Assembly (NCBI RefSeq): GCF_014898815.1
Contig: NW_026515538.1
Span: 62,001 to 126,000, forward strand
Direction: 5' to 3'
Length of the DNA stretch: 64,000 nucleotides
Source: Panonychus citri
Taxonomy: Eukaryota; Arthropoda; Arachnida; Trombidiformes; Tetranychidae
Each line of letters begins with the position of its first letter. Within the stretch, counting starts at the first letter, position 1. This document shows positions 32,501 through 43,971 of this stretch, piece by piece. Below the pieces are notes generated by a model, which saw only the letters and a list, made by a program, of their open reading frames with translations, searched no databases and had not been told where the DNA came from. The position numbers and the translations under genes are program-made.

Positions 32501-35500
32501 GACTGAGGTCATTTTCTTCCGGTCAATCGTTTAACTTATTGTGGTCATCACTTTGTTTTCTTTTAATTGTAACAATTAAAAGGCTTAAAATTAAACAGAA
32601 TAATATTAAATTAACTGATTACCATTTAATTAGGGTTATCATTGAGTATGAATGTTAGTTAATTAATTGTGAGGAAGAAGAAGAAGAAAAAAGTTTACAG
32701 GTAGATGTAATGTTCACTTAATTGTCTCACTAACAAACTCAACAATTAGCAAATTAACACAAAACCTAAAGGTAAGCCAAAATCAAGGGTTCAAATCAAT
32801 AACTTGATCATGACGATGATTAGGAAAATAATTAATAGTTAAACAAAATCACAATCAGTATTTAAAGTACATGAAAACATTAGTATAGCTTTAAGCATAT
32901 GAACTTAATAGCGATCAACTAATCATAATGGTTAATTGTAACCCCAAACTGATTACAATTTAGAAACAATAATAATACATATTGATCATTGATTGTGATC
33001 AAGTGGGAAGATTATGATTACAATATGATTATCATTATCAACTAATTAGCTTAAGAAATCATATTAACCATTTGAAAGTGATTATTTTGTCTGATTGTTT
33101 CAATAGCAATTAAATAATCCGCAATGATTACTTTTCAAATGTATCAATATGGAAGGCAAATCAATTCTAATCAAAAGGCGATTTGTGCAAATGATTTAAA
33201 TCACTTTTCTAAAAATAAATTAATTTGATGGTTTAACTTAATTGTTCCAGGAACCAACACAATCGATGCTTGTTCAGGTATAACTCATGGTGATAATAAG
33301 CGGAAAAAATCAGCGACTCTCCTTTGGATTCCCCCTGAAAAAGGTTCTGGTGGAATTAGTTTCATGTAAGTAATTAATTAACCAAAGTAATTAGGTCAAT
33401 AATTAGTCATCAAATTGGCTAACAATTTAGATGTTTACAAAACAGTAAAACTTTGCACTTGAACCATTTTGGCAATTGTAAGATTAGTTCATGTAAATGT
33501 TTAATTTTTATAGTACAAATATTATTACATTCATTGATTAATTCTTACAACAATCAACTAATTACTGATTAACTGATCTGGTTGATTGCTTTGAGATTTA
33601 CACCATGTCCATGTCCGAGATTTGATTTGTAAAAATCAGATCACCAAACAATGTGAACATACAAAACCTTGACAATCAAGGATTTAAATCATTGGTTAAG
33701 GTTAATTGTGACAAAAATTTTTACTAACTTGATCAGTTAATTGTTTATCATTATAATCTTGATAATTAATTTAATTTCTCTCCCTTTTATAAATACAGAG
33801 CTACTGTTGTTAAATCATTTTCTGAATATTATACACCAATTACATCTGAAGCTGATAAAAAATGAAATTCTTAATTGTGATCAAGTTAAATTGGTTAATT
33901 TTTCAACAATTAAGAAATAACATTTTCCTGATTTTTTTGTTACTCGTTCATCTTTCAATTGATTAATTACACTATTATATTGACAGTACATACTCACAAA
34001 GAAATTAACTCTTAATTGTAATAATTGTACCATAATAATCAAATTTTTAATGTTAATCTTTGATTTATATAATAAATATTGGCTCAAAATCATTTGCTAT
34101 TAAATTGCTGGTTAACAATTTATTGATTTTCTTATGTAAAAACTACAAATTATGTAAATTGATTAACATAATCATTTAATTTTTATGAGAATGAGGTGAA
34201 ATTGTAAATGTCACAATTTAATTTGTTTGAAAAAAAGTTGAATGGCTAATTAGATTACGGTGAGTAAATTAACATCCCTTACAATCAAAATAATTATATA
34301 AAACTTTACTGTAATTGTGATTAACACAATCAAAGTATTAATCAAACATATTTATTGTAAACAAAGTTTACAAATTTTCATCTCAGATTAATTTGATAAT
34401 CAAATAATAATATTAATCAAAGTAAATCAATTCAATTAAACTGAAAGGTCACCATTAATATTGATTGTCAGCGTTGATTATGAGTGCTCACGCATTTTAA
34501 TTAGCTGGACATTAAAATTAATTAATGGTTTATTACCTTAATTTCTGGTTAAAGGTAATTAATTACAATCGACTTGTTTGTTATTTAATAGCAAACAATC
34601 AAATAGAAGGAGAGTTAATGTATTAGTTTAACACACAAAAAAAACGCAATTTAGATATAAAATTGAATAGAAAATGATGTTCAACTGATTGTATATTAAT
34701 TGTCACTTCGTTTTAAATTGTCAGTCAGACAATCAACTTCTTGTAATTTGCCAATATAATAATTATAATCATTTCCTTTAGAAAATAGTATTAGAAAAGA
34801 TATAGAATAAAGATAAATGGAGTTTGTAAGATAAAAAGGAAATGGAATTGAAAGAGAAAATGGAAACCTGGTTAGATTGTCAACAATTGATTATAATAAA
34901 TACTGAATATATAGATAATTATCATCATCATCATCATCATCATAAGAGAGTAATTAATGATTATGGTTAATTGGTGGTTATGATAGATGTTTAAATAGTT
35001 GATTAAATGACTTACGGTTTCTTGTTTTGAATGAGAATTGTTTCTTGGAAAATACCCTTTTTCCAGCGAGATTCAATTGCACATTTATTCAAATTGGTAA
35101 GATCAACAATTGACTTTGATGAGAATTTATTAGATTGACAATTAGTAGCCAGTGCGTGTTGAGCTTTCAATCGCCAAACGTAATCATCATTGACTAGAGA
35201 ATATAATCTACTGCAGGTACCAGACAAAGCTAAAGAAAAAAAAAATGAAAAGAAAAGACAATGTATCAGATACGAAAAATTCAGAGTATATGAATGAATA
35301 AATATTGTAGAGAAATTAATTTCTGAAAGTAAATTGTTTACTCTCAGAATTTCTCATCTTCGAATCCCAATTTACCCAAAAGTGTTTGGCTATTACAATA
35401 TGTAAGGATACGATGGATTATTTCAACTGGTAACCATTCAAGGGAAATTTTGTTTGACGATGACGACAACGATGATGATGATGATGATGATGAATTATCT

Positions 35501-35968
35501 TGGTGACTATCAAATGGTTTAACCAATACTTGTGATTCTCGAGTCTCATTTGTCTCATTTTTCCATCATTTTGTAAATTAAACCAGTCATTGTTGTACAA
35601 TTTTGATGATGATGAATGATATCTAACAGGTTCAATGCTTCTTGTACGATGCTTGTTAAATAGATCCATTGGAGCCATTTTAAATGGTAATCAATAAATT
35701 TTAAAGGTGACAATAAAGGTGTTACGGTTGACGATGATGATGATGGTGACAATTTATAATAATCAGGTAATAATGATGATAAAGATGGAGACTGAGAATA
35801 TGATTGTAATAAAAATTTTGGTAAAACAAAAACGGGATCAAAATTAACCAAGGTTCTTGTATTAATTAGATTATATTGAGATCCACTTTGTTTATAAATC
35901 AACCTTGGAATACAAGAGATATCAAATGATGACGAATTGTTGTAAGATTGTATTCTGTTTAATCTCAT
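29536..35968 (-). CDS. FBXW9: F-box/WD-repeat protein, FBXW9-like (two frameshifts in exon 1)
   Basis: This is a probable substrate receptor of an SCF ubiquitin ligase: the F-box would bind Skp1 and the WD propeller the substrate. There are three minus-strand exons with matching phases: exon 1 from 35968 to 35376, exon 2 35016-35229, exon 3 29536-30514. Exon 1 is Ser-rich and ends in the F-box start LEWLPVEIIHRILTYCN. Exon 2 completes it with ALSGTCSRLYSLVNDDYVWR. Exon 3 carries WD-type repeats such as FIATGSLDGTLAVWN, FLITGSKDLHAKIWKL, LLSCGYDTLIRLWDL and GVVRLWDKR. Exon 1 needs one extra A at each of two runs (complements of 35678-35681 and 35558-35562) to read through. Intron 2 is about 4.5 kb and contains a complete reeler gene on the other strand. 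FBXW9 is the best guess among FBXW proteins. Confidence 0.78.
30703..30730. repeat. Two overlapping ATTATCATGATAAT palindromes
   Basis: Within the FBXW9-like intron a 14-bp perfect palindrome appears twice in a row, overlapping by two bases. The same word recurs elsewhere in the window. Confidence 0.8.
31419..33865 (+). CDS. Secreted reeler-domain protein
   Basis: This is a small secreted protein of the reeler family, which in insects includes the immune-inducible defense proteins (Hdd11 / l(2)34Fc type). Four exons in consistent phase (31419-31647, 32119-32211, 33251-33365, 33799-33865) give 167 residues, the usual size. A hydrophobic signal peptide (about residues 10-30, CFVHLLIVITIIKLSSC) precedes FPSGAPADACENLTPRHTG, the classic reeler start. 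The domain continues with FRGFFVIAVDAKTGERVGKW, a Cys in DACSGITH, and ATLLWIPPEKGSGGISF followed by IATVV. The start at 31419 is chosen because it places the signal peptide at the N-terminus. The gene lies wholly inside intron 2 of the opposite-strand FBXW9-like gene. A defence role is inferred from the family only. Confidence 0.9.
32416..32441. repeat. CT microsatellite in reeler intron 2
   Basis: A run of about eleven CT units. Confidence 0.85.
33866..35015. other. Remainder of the FBXW9-like intron 2
   Basis: AT-rich intronic DNA downstream of the nested reeler gene, with a short CAT/ATG trinucleotide run at about 34922-34942. Nothing else is supported. Confidence 0.5.
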
Positions 35969-36564
35969 GATTAATTAAACAATTTCCACGCAAGAATATG
36001 ATTTAAAAGTTAAAAAGAAAAGGTTATTAAACACATTTTGATAAAAATTTAATTTCTAAAAGACACCAACAATCAAATTAATTAATCAATGGAAAAGACA
36101 AAATAAAAACAAATCATTTCTGTTCACTTAAAAGAAGCAAAAAAAAACAGAGAAAATTTTTGTTCTTTTCTAAAAAACTAGATGGCGCTGGTTTCGAAAC
36201 TTGTATAACTTAAGCTTCCAAAAAATTTCATCAAAGAAAATTTGAAAAAGTAAATGATGTTTACACTTTTGATTATGAATTGTTTTTGATTAATTCGGTT
36301 AATTAACCTTGATCGACCTTAAATTATTTAAATTATTATTAATCTTTTGGTTTTTGCTTCAGTGTTACAATTGTATCAGTTGTTTACAACAATTAATGTT
36401 CTCATGTTTTTCTAAATTAAAGTGATTTGTGATTTTCTATTGGTTGGGTTGGTTGGGTTTTTGGAGAATTGTTTTTATTTTATTTTATTTTATTTTATTC
36501 TATTCTTTTTCTCCGTTTTTTTTTCTTCTCTTCTCATAAGTGATAGTGTGGTGGTGTGGTGGTA
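35969..36564. promoter_or_regulatory. Shared upstream region of a divergent gene pair
   Basis: The FBXW9-like gene (minus) and the palmitoyltransferase (plus) start about 600 bp apart and point away from each other, so this gap should hold both promoters. It includes a TTTTA pentamer run at about 36476-36500. No TATA box or known motif was convincing. Confidence 0.4.
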
Positions 36565-37950
36565 ATGGCAGGATGCAAGTCAAAGAAGCGTCTAGTTCCT
36601 GCAATATCAGCTTGGCTTTTACTTCTTACCTGTACTACCCTGTTTTTCATATTTCCATGTCAATATCTTCAAAATACATATTCAATCTCAATAACAATTG
36701 TCCAAGCAATTATATCCCTTTTTGTGATTACTAATTTTTCTTATGCCACCTTTATGGATCCAGGTATTATACCTAAAGCTAGTCCAGATGAGGATGATGA
36801 TCTACGAGCTCCCCTATTTAAATCGGTTGATATAAATGGTTTAAATATTCGTATGAAATGGTGTTGTACCTGTCAATTTTATCGGCCACCTCGTTGTTCT
36901 CATTGTAGTGTTTGTAATAATTGTGTTGAAACATTTGACCATCACTGTCCATGGGTAAACAATTGTATTGGTCGACGTAATTATCGGCATTTTTTTTTCT
37001 TCCTAATTTTTCTCAGTATCCATATGATAACAATTCTCATCTGGTGTATTCTTTACCTACTTGATCATAAAGTTGCCCTACGTGAACGTGATTCAATAAT
37101 AGCTTTTGTTATTAGTGGTGTAATTATACTTCTCATTATACCAATAATCGGATTAACCGGGTTCCATATAATCTTGGTTGCTCGTGGTAGAACAACCAAT
37201 GAACAAGTCACAGGAAAATTTCAAAGTGGCTTTAACCCTTTTTCCAATGGCTGCCTTTCTAATTATTGTAATATATTATGTGGACCTGTTCACACACGTT
37301 ATCAAGCCCAGCCGAAGAAAAAGAGAAGAGAACCTTCCAATACATCTAATAATGGTTACAATTCGTTACATGGTACAAGTAGATACGATAAATCAATGCA
37401 AGTCTATGTTGATGAAGCAAATAAACTACTTTACGCCAAGTCTCCTGCCAAAAGCTCCCCTGTAACTCAAATTTCACCTCAATCATTTTCACCCTGTTTA
37501 AGAGATGCCTCTTTAAATAATTCACAAACCGGAGGATTGATTATTTATTATTCACCAGAAAGTTTAACTACTAAAAAATTGGACACTGATTGTAATCAAA
37601 AATTTGTTTCAGAAACTGAGTTGAAAAATTTTAACTCAACATCAATTGATTCAAGTTCAATCCATGAGACAACCATAACCACCACCACACCAAATGGCAG
37701 CTTTGATGTGAATAATTCAACACCAACAACAATTAACAGTAGTAGCAATAGTGCTGCCAATTCATCTAATAACACTACTAATCAACCACATTTTGCCAAA
37801 AGGCCGATCAGTTTTGTAAAAGCCTTGGAAATGTCTAATAAATTGGAGAGAGTCGGAGCCTCGACAAGACCCGTTGTAAGTCCAGCCAAAAATGTTGCCG
37901 ATGATTCAAGACAAAGTCAATACGAAATGAATTACGAAATCTCAGTTTAA
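36565..37950 (+). CDS. Palmitoyltransferase, ZDHHC5/8-like
   Basis: This enzyme attaches palmitate to cysteines of membrane-associated proteins. It is a single-exon gene of 461 residues. The ATG at 36565 is preferred to upstream GTG codons and gives MAGCKSKKRLVPAISAW, close to the ZDHHC5/8 N-terminus. Four hydrophobic segments are visible, two before and two after the DHHC domain. The domain at about residues 97-147 contains WCCTCQFYRPPRCSHCSVCNNC, split here as WCCTCQFYRPPRCSHC and SVCNNC, then FDHHCPWVNNCIG. The second Cys of DHHC is the acyl-accepting residue. The TTxE motif appears as TTNE. The long Ser/Thr/Asn-rich tail is probably disordered and ends EISV, a PDZ-ligand-like terminus. 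The gene has no introns and no frameshift. Confidence 0.92.
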   Translation: MAGCKSKKRLVPAISAWLLLLTCTTLFFIFPCQYLQNTYSISITIVQAIISLFVITNFSYATFMDPGIIPKASPDEDDDLRAPLFKSVDINGLNIRMKWCCTCQFYRPPRCSHCSVCNNCVETFDHHCPWVNNCIGRRNYRHFFFFLIFLSIHMITILIWCILYLLDHKVALRERDSIIAFVISGVIILLIIPIIGLTGFHIILVARGRTTNEQVTGKFQSGFNPFSNGCLSNYCNILCGPVHTRYQAQPKKKRREPSNTSNNGYNSLHGTSRYDKSMQVYVDEANKLLYAKSPAKSSPVTQISPQSFSPCLRDASLNNSQTGGLIIYYSPESLTTKKLDTDCNQKFVSETELKNFNSTSIDSSSIHETTITTTTPNGSFDVNNSTPTTINSSSNSAANSSNNTTNQPHFAKRPISFVKALEMSNKLERVGASTRPVVSPAKNVADDSRQSQYEMNYEISV

Positions 37951-38661
37951 ATGAGATGGAAAATCAACAACAACAACAACAACAAAATAAAGGAAAACAT
38001 TGTAAATGGGAAAAAGAGATTAATTCAACACTCACCAAAATTCATCTAAACCTTCATGTAATAACCATAAAGTCTCATCATCATCATGATCATCATCTCT
38101 TCAACCACCTACACATCAACACACTCTCCACCTCACGCACATAATCACTTTTCTCATCATTTCATCAAGTCATCAATTAATAAGATCATTAAAACAAAGC
38201 TCATCTCTTTCAATTATCACATTGTCTTCTCATTTCCATCATGTTTGTGTCTCTGTGTCCTCAATCTTTACTTTGTTAACATCAAATTAGATCAGGAAAA
38301 CAAGTGATCAGCTAATCAACAAACTATTTCAAGTAATTGATCATAATTTGTGACATTTTTTATTGATAATTTGTCAATATTTTCCTCATTGAATGCGAAT
38401 GAGACTGAAAAAGCTCCGTCACCATGTAAATTATTACCATCAGTTTGCTAACTAATTGTAATCCATTTGAATAATTATCATGAAACAGATATCACAGTGA
38501 ACAATTGATCTTATCCCATAAGCTGAATAGTGTAAACTAAATTGAATAGATTGTTAATCTGATTGAATTAATTTGTCTTTCCTTATGAGAGATGCCTTTT
38601 GTTACCAATTTAACTGTTATTCTTGCCAAAAACGAATCATTTATACTTTTAATTAAGATGA
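37951..38661. other. Convergent 3' gap with CAACAA and CATCAT runs
   Basis: The 3' flanks of the palmitoyltransferase and the PDGF/VEGF-like gene meet here. It carries a CAA trinucleotide run at about 37962-37985 and ATC-rich stretches near 38075-38110. No gene is supported. Confidence 0.5.
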
Positions 38662-41644
38662 TTATGGTACAGTTGACGAAGAAGGATTGATTCCTTGATA
38701 ACCCAATGATCGATGTAGTTTATCCATTTCATTAAATTCTTCATCTTGATTATTTCCAGAGAGTAAATTAAAACCATCAGAAGAATCCAATTGCGTTGTC
38801 GTTGGTGATGGAGCGTTTTTTTTACTGTTATTCAAACTGTTAACTTGATCCATCAATTGATTATGAATATTAGTTGATCCAAATTGATAAAACTTTGAAC
38901 CATTGTAATAATTAGTATCACAACTAGAGGAAGGCAAGAAAAACAAATCAAGTTAATTTCAATTGTGTTTAACAGGAAAACGGATAAAGATTAAATTCAA
39001 TTGATGTGTCAATCAAAAGACGTTGTAATTAAATGTCGATAAAACTTCTCGTTACCAACCTACAAGTTTTCTCGTTGAAATGTAATCCAGATGAACATTT
39101 GTGATGATGGAGACATTTACATGAGCACGACGACGAATCCCAATATTTGGCTGAATTGGAGGTACATTCGGACAAATTTGATAGATCGCGACAAACACAT
39201 CGACATTCCTCCTTTTTGTACAATTGACCGAACGTACAATCGGTTTCCTTTTGGATACATTTACATTCACATTGATTGTGACCCTCGAAAGTAAATCGTT
39301 GCCTTCCAGCGTATTTAAATTGACGAGAATGAGGTATATATCGAAGAACCATCACCTAAGAATAGAATTTAAAAAAACACCAAGTCAATCAAATTAATTT
39401 CAATGAATCGGAAGAAAGAAAAACAAACAATTAGTAAATCACAAGAGAATCAAATAAACCGGCTAATAGTACAAAAGGATTCTCATTAACTTGCAATTTA
39501 CAATAAAGTAAACAAAAAGGTTCATTGATTAAGCGAGAAAGTTAAATGTGAGTATAAATTTACAATTAAAAGAGTAATTAACGTAATTAAACCCTAATAT
39601 GGTTAATAAGTTTGAGTATCAATCATTAATTGATATGATCAAAACAAAACTTAAGTACAGACAAGTAGCACTTTGGATTTACAATTTGATTGTGTTTACT
39701 TAATATTAAGTGAGAGAGGGAAGTGTTTATGTTGTGAACAATTAGCATAAGTGAAAATATTATTAATTACGATCTTGTAATTGTCAGACTAATCAGTCTT
39801 ACCTCAATTGAAATATTGGATGTATTAATCGGTTGACAGGTTAAACGATCACTTGGACAACATCCTGAACATTGAGGTATTTTAATGCAACCAGGGAAAA
39901 AGATTTCAGATTTACCTTGAGAAGCTTTGATTACTTTAGTCTGATTCTCTGGTGAACAAGTTCCGGGAAAATGATCCAACCCTTAAATCAAAAAAAAGAA
40001 GAAAAATAAAATTAATGTCAATCAATTTGTAAACCAAAGGAACCAGAGGAGTTTACAATGTGTTACAAAAGAAACTGTGACCTTAGAAATGAACATGGTG
40101 ACATTTTCAAGACTCTAATTGTGTTGACATTATTTTCAATGATAACATTTTAACGAGGGAAAATTGATCACTAACGGTACTTTGAAACTGATCGTTTCAA
40201 TGGATTCGCAAGTTGAACAGTATCATGAGTTTTGTTTTTCAGGGAAGACGATGAGGTTGATCATTCAGTCATTTCGGTGATATTTTCCTCTATGAAACTT
40301 TGCTCAATCGTGAATATTAATCTTCGGCATGAGGAACATCAACTTTATCACAATTAATTACTTGATGAGTTTTCTTTGAATCTAATACTTGATTGGAAAA
40401 TCATGTTAATATCATGATAATATTGACGATACAATTTTCAATTTCATTCAAAAAAGAAGCAAGAAAAAAGAAAAAGAAAAAGTTTCTTTCATAAGAAAAG
40501 AAACTTCAATGACCTAATCCTAGATTTAAGGTAACAATCAATAAACATGGAAATTGATTCGATCACTTTGACAGTTAACTGACCATCACTTACTTTGGTC
40601 ACTGATTGTTGTTTGATTGAGAGGGATAATGTGGAACCATTTCAATTGCAATAGTGACCAACGTTCGATGTGGAACAAGATAAGTTCATCTAACCTTTCA
40701 ATTATCAACTAATTGTTTTGGAAATTTTTTGTTCTTTTTGTCAGTTTATTCTTTCAACTATCATTAGGCTTAAACATTTTGTCCTCTGTTAAATTATCTC
40801 TTTTCAATACGACAATTTCCTATTGAATAGGTTACTTAAAGATGGATTCACATAACATTATCACTCTATAACGGTCACAATCGGTCATTTTTTATTCTAT
40901 TATCAAGGAAGTTTTTGTTCATCACTTGGAGAAAAGAAAAATTGAAAATGAATGAAGTACATTGGAGACTCGAAGATGAGGTGAAAACGAAAAGAAAATT
41001 TCATATATCGACTTACATTGTGATTTAGATTTCTCTTTAGGGGCGATGATGATTGTTGGGAGCAAAAGGGTAGAGAATGATTAATTTTTCACAATTAGAA
41101 TGAATCATTTAAACTACTCACTCATTATGTTTCGAGGCTTTCGTTTATTCCTGGATTTTGATAATGGAAAATTTTTACCTGTCGAGAGAAAATATTAAGA
41201 TGAATTATTATTGAACTGGTTGGAAAATAAGAATTGGGGATTTACTTTGATTAGTTGATTCGAATGGTAAATAGTCCATTAGTTGGTCGAAACTTTTAAT
41301 TCGACTCAACCCTATCAACACTTCTTCAGGTATTGAGTTCTAAAAGATATGGAAAACAACAGGAAGTTATGAGATTAATTCAGTTCCAAAGGAATAGAAC
41401 ATTTGAAATGTTCGAATTTTTTTTTATCTTTTATAAGAAAATCTTACCTCATTTTCTTGGCTTTTATTTGATTGTTGACATTTAGAATTTGAATAACTAG
41501 AAAATTGTGTTAAAGATGATGAATTTTTAATCTGTGGTCACTGATTAAAGGTGAATTACTTTTTAAATGATTATCAAACATTGGAGCACAATAATAACAC
41601 ATAATTAAGGAGAAACAAATTGTTGAGAAAATGTTGGTGACCAT
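38662..41644 (-). CDS. PDGF/VEGF-like growth factor (one frameshift in exon 1)
   Basis: This is a secreted ligand for a PDGFR/VEGFR-type receptor tyrosine kinase, like insect Pvf. Six minus-strand exons are in consistent phase: 41448-41644, 41246-41339, 41122-41178, 39803-39981, 39060-39355 and 38662-38923, about 361 residues. Exon 1 starts with a signal peptide (MVTNIFSTICFSLIMCYYC) and needs one A added at the complement of 41524-41528 to stay open. Exon 2 has the pro-region IPEEVLIGLSRIKSFDQLMD. Exon 3 is basic (RNKRKPR), a possible furin site. Exons 4-5 carry the cystine-knot domain: FFPGCIKIPQCSGCCPSDRL, TCQPI, then CECKC. The tail has Cys-rich CRCVC and CSCKC repeats, as in VEGF-C/D and Pvf proteins. 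A TATA-like TTATATAAG complement lies near 42211, a possible promoter. Confidence 0.87.
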
Positions 41645-43971
41645 GTTTCATATTAGAGGCCATTCAATGGGTTAAATTGTCTTCTCTCATTAACAGCAAT
41701 TAATTAACACAGTAAACATGATGTGTCAATTAGACAAACACAAGTAGGTAAACCAATTTAAAAGTTTATGAATGAAGAAGAGGCTGATCAATACATTAAA
41801 GAAATCAGAGTACACATCATGTTTTACTGAATCAAATGTAAACAAGAATAGAGTTAATATTGAATGATGAGAAAATAACTGACCAAATAGTTGAAATTAA
41901 CAGCAATTAATGAGAGTAAAATTTATATCCGATTGGATTGACCATCAATGATGTATGAGTAATTGAAACTTGCAGATGAGAAAAGAATTTCGAAAATGGT
42001 AAAAGAGAACAAAAATAATATGAATGAATAGGAAAACTTTTTCATTAGATTGTGAAATTTGAAGACTAATTGAGAGTTGAGAGGTTACATAATTTAAGGT
42101 TATGATCGTTGAAGTGGAGGGTCAAAGGTTTTCCAATGTTGTCTGGTCACTTGAACTGAAAAGACTGTTAAGCTTGAGAGGATTTCGAGAGAGAGAGAGA
42201 GAGACCGGGAGCTTATATAAGGTGATCTGGTTCGATTGTTATTCCAATTCACAATGAGAATTAATTGTTACTATTAAGTGGTCCTAGTTGAGTGGATTTA
42301 CTTGAAGGTCGGACAGTTTAGTTGAAGAATAACAAAAAAAACAACAAAACGCACGGACAAAGTTCAATCAACGGGTAATGTGTTTGTTGTTGTTTTTTAT
42401 ATTTCATCGGCCGAAGAGGGTGGGAAGTGGACGGTGGGCTTTCTGACCATTGAATGCAAGGACAGAGGAAGGTGGGCAATGTTTATGTGAGAGAGAAAGA
42501 GAGAGAGAGAGAGGGAGAAAAAATTGGTTCGATTTAAATTGTAATTGTTTTCTGTTAGAACTTTTCTCTTTTTTTCTTTCTCTATGTTCGATGAATTTGT
42601 ATTGTCCATTATTAACACTTAGAACTTTTTTTCTTTGGTCAATTAGATGATCTAATCTATTTTAAGTGTATATTTATTATGATTCCTTGTACCATATAAT
42701 AGTTGATTTGATCACCTTTCGTACTTTTTTTTTACTTTAAATAGTTGATTGCAATCGATATTAAATTACTATTAGTTGACTCGGAAAAGTAATAATAGTA
42801 ATTGGATTGTTATTTGTTGTGATATTTTATCATTTTTCTTATTGTATCCATTTAATTGTAATCTTATTGTTGAAGGTGTATAACAATTGGATTAGAAATG
42901 GCTACGTGGTTTACAATCAATGAATTAATCAAATTAGATTGTGACATTTAAGTTAATTGTAACTTATAAATTAACGGAAACGTGCCTGATCTGGATGAGG
43001 GTCAAAGTTAAATAGTTATTAAGATAATTAAATTAAGAACAATCTAATTGTGAGTTTGATATTTAGATTTACTCTCTTGATTGGTGATGATTTAGGAGAA
43101 AATTTGTTTTTTTTACTTATGTTAATTGTTGACCATTTAGAAGATTATTATTTCTGATCAATATTATCAATTTAATTTTCCATTAACATTCAATCATTTG
43201 GAAATTGATTGTTGACCTTTTTGATTGTCCGTTGAACGTTTTCCTGAAATGATAATTGATCAAAATATGTCAAAATTAAATAAACGATTAGAATACAATT
43301 AATTTACTTTTGTATTAATGTAACAATTTAATGTCTCATTGAAAATGTTAATTGTTTTTCTTAGGAAAATACAACAACAACAACAACGAAAGAAACAATT
43401 TAAAGGTTAATTAATAATCGACAGTAATTAAAATAACCAAATAATTGTCTAAAATACATTAGGCTTGCCAAAAAAGGCCATGTGTTTACCTTTATTTTCC
43501 TGTTATCGAGAAACAATTACAACAATTAACTTGATATTATTACTCTAAGTAATCAAATTAATTGAGTGAATCAATAATAATTCAAATATCGAACTAAACA
43601 ATTAATGAGGAAAAAATGCTAATCGAAAAGGTTTAACGATTTAAATATTCGAATTGAGCAGAGGAAATCAAATTTGAAAAGTTAATTATAGAAAATGGAA
43701 GCTAAAAAATTTAGAATTTTAACAGAAATGATTAGTTAATTGTTTCCAATTTGGAACAACAAAAAATTCATTTGTAAATGGAATTCAAATTTGGCGCGTT
43801 CGAAAGCTTTGCTCTGTATGTTTACTCGTAACCATGGAAACATCAAGGAAACGGATGCGGAGAGAGAGAGAGGAAAAAATCAGTTGTCTTATTGATGAGA
43901 TAGTTTGTATTTATCTGTGAATTGTTAATCATTTTTTCACTTTTATTAAGGAATTAATTTATTTGTAAACT
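41645..43971. other. Divergent upstream region of the PDGF/VEGF-like gene and eIF2-beta
   Basis: About 2.3 kb separates the two start codons. It has GA runs near 42186-42202, 42490-42512 and 43859-43872, a TATA-like site near 42211 on the minus strand, and two copies of the AAAAGTTC word (minus strand, 42560 and 42621). Short frames here look accidental. Confidence 0.5.
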
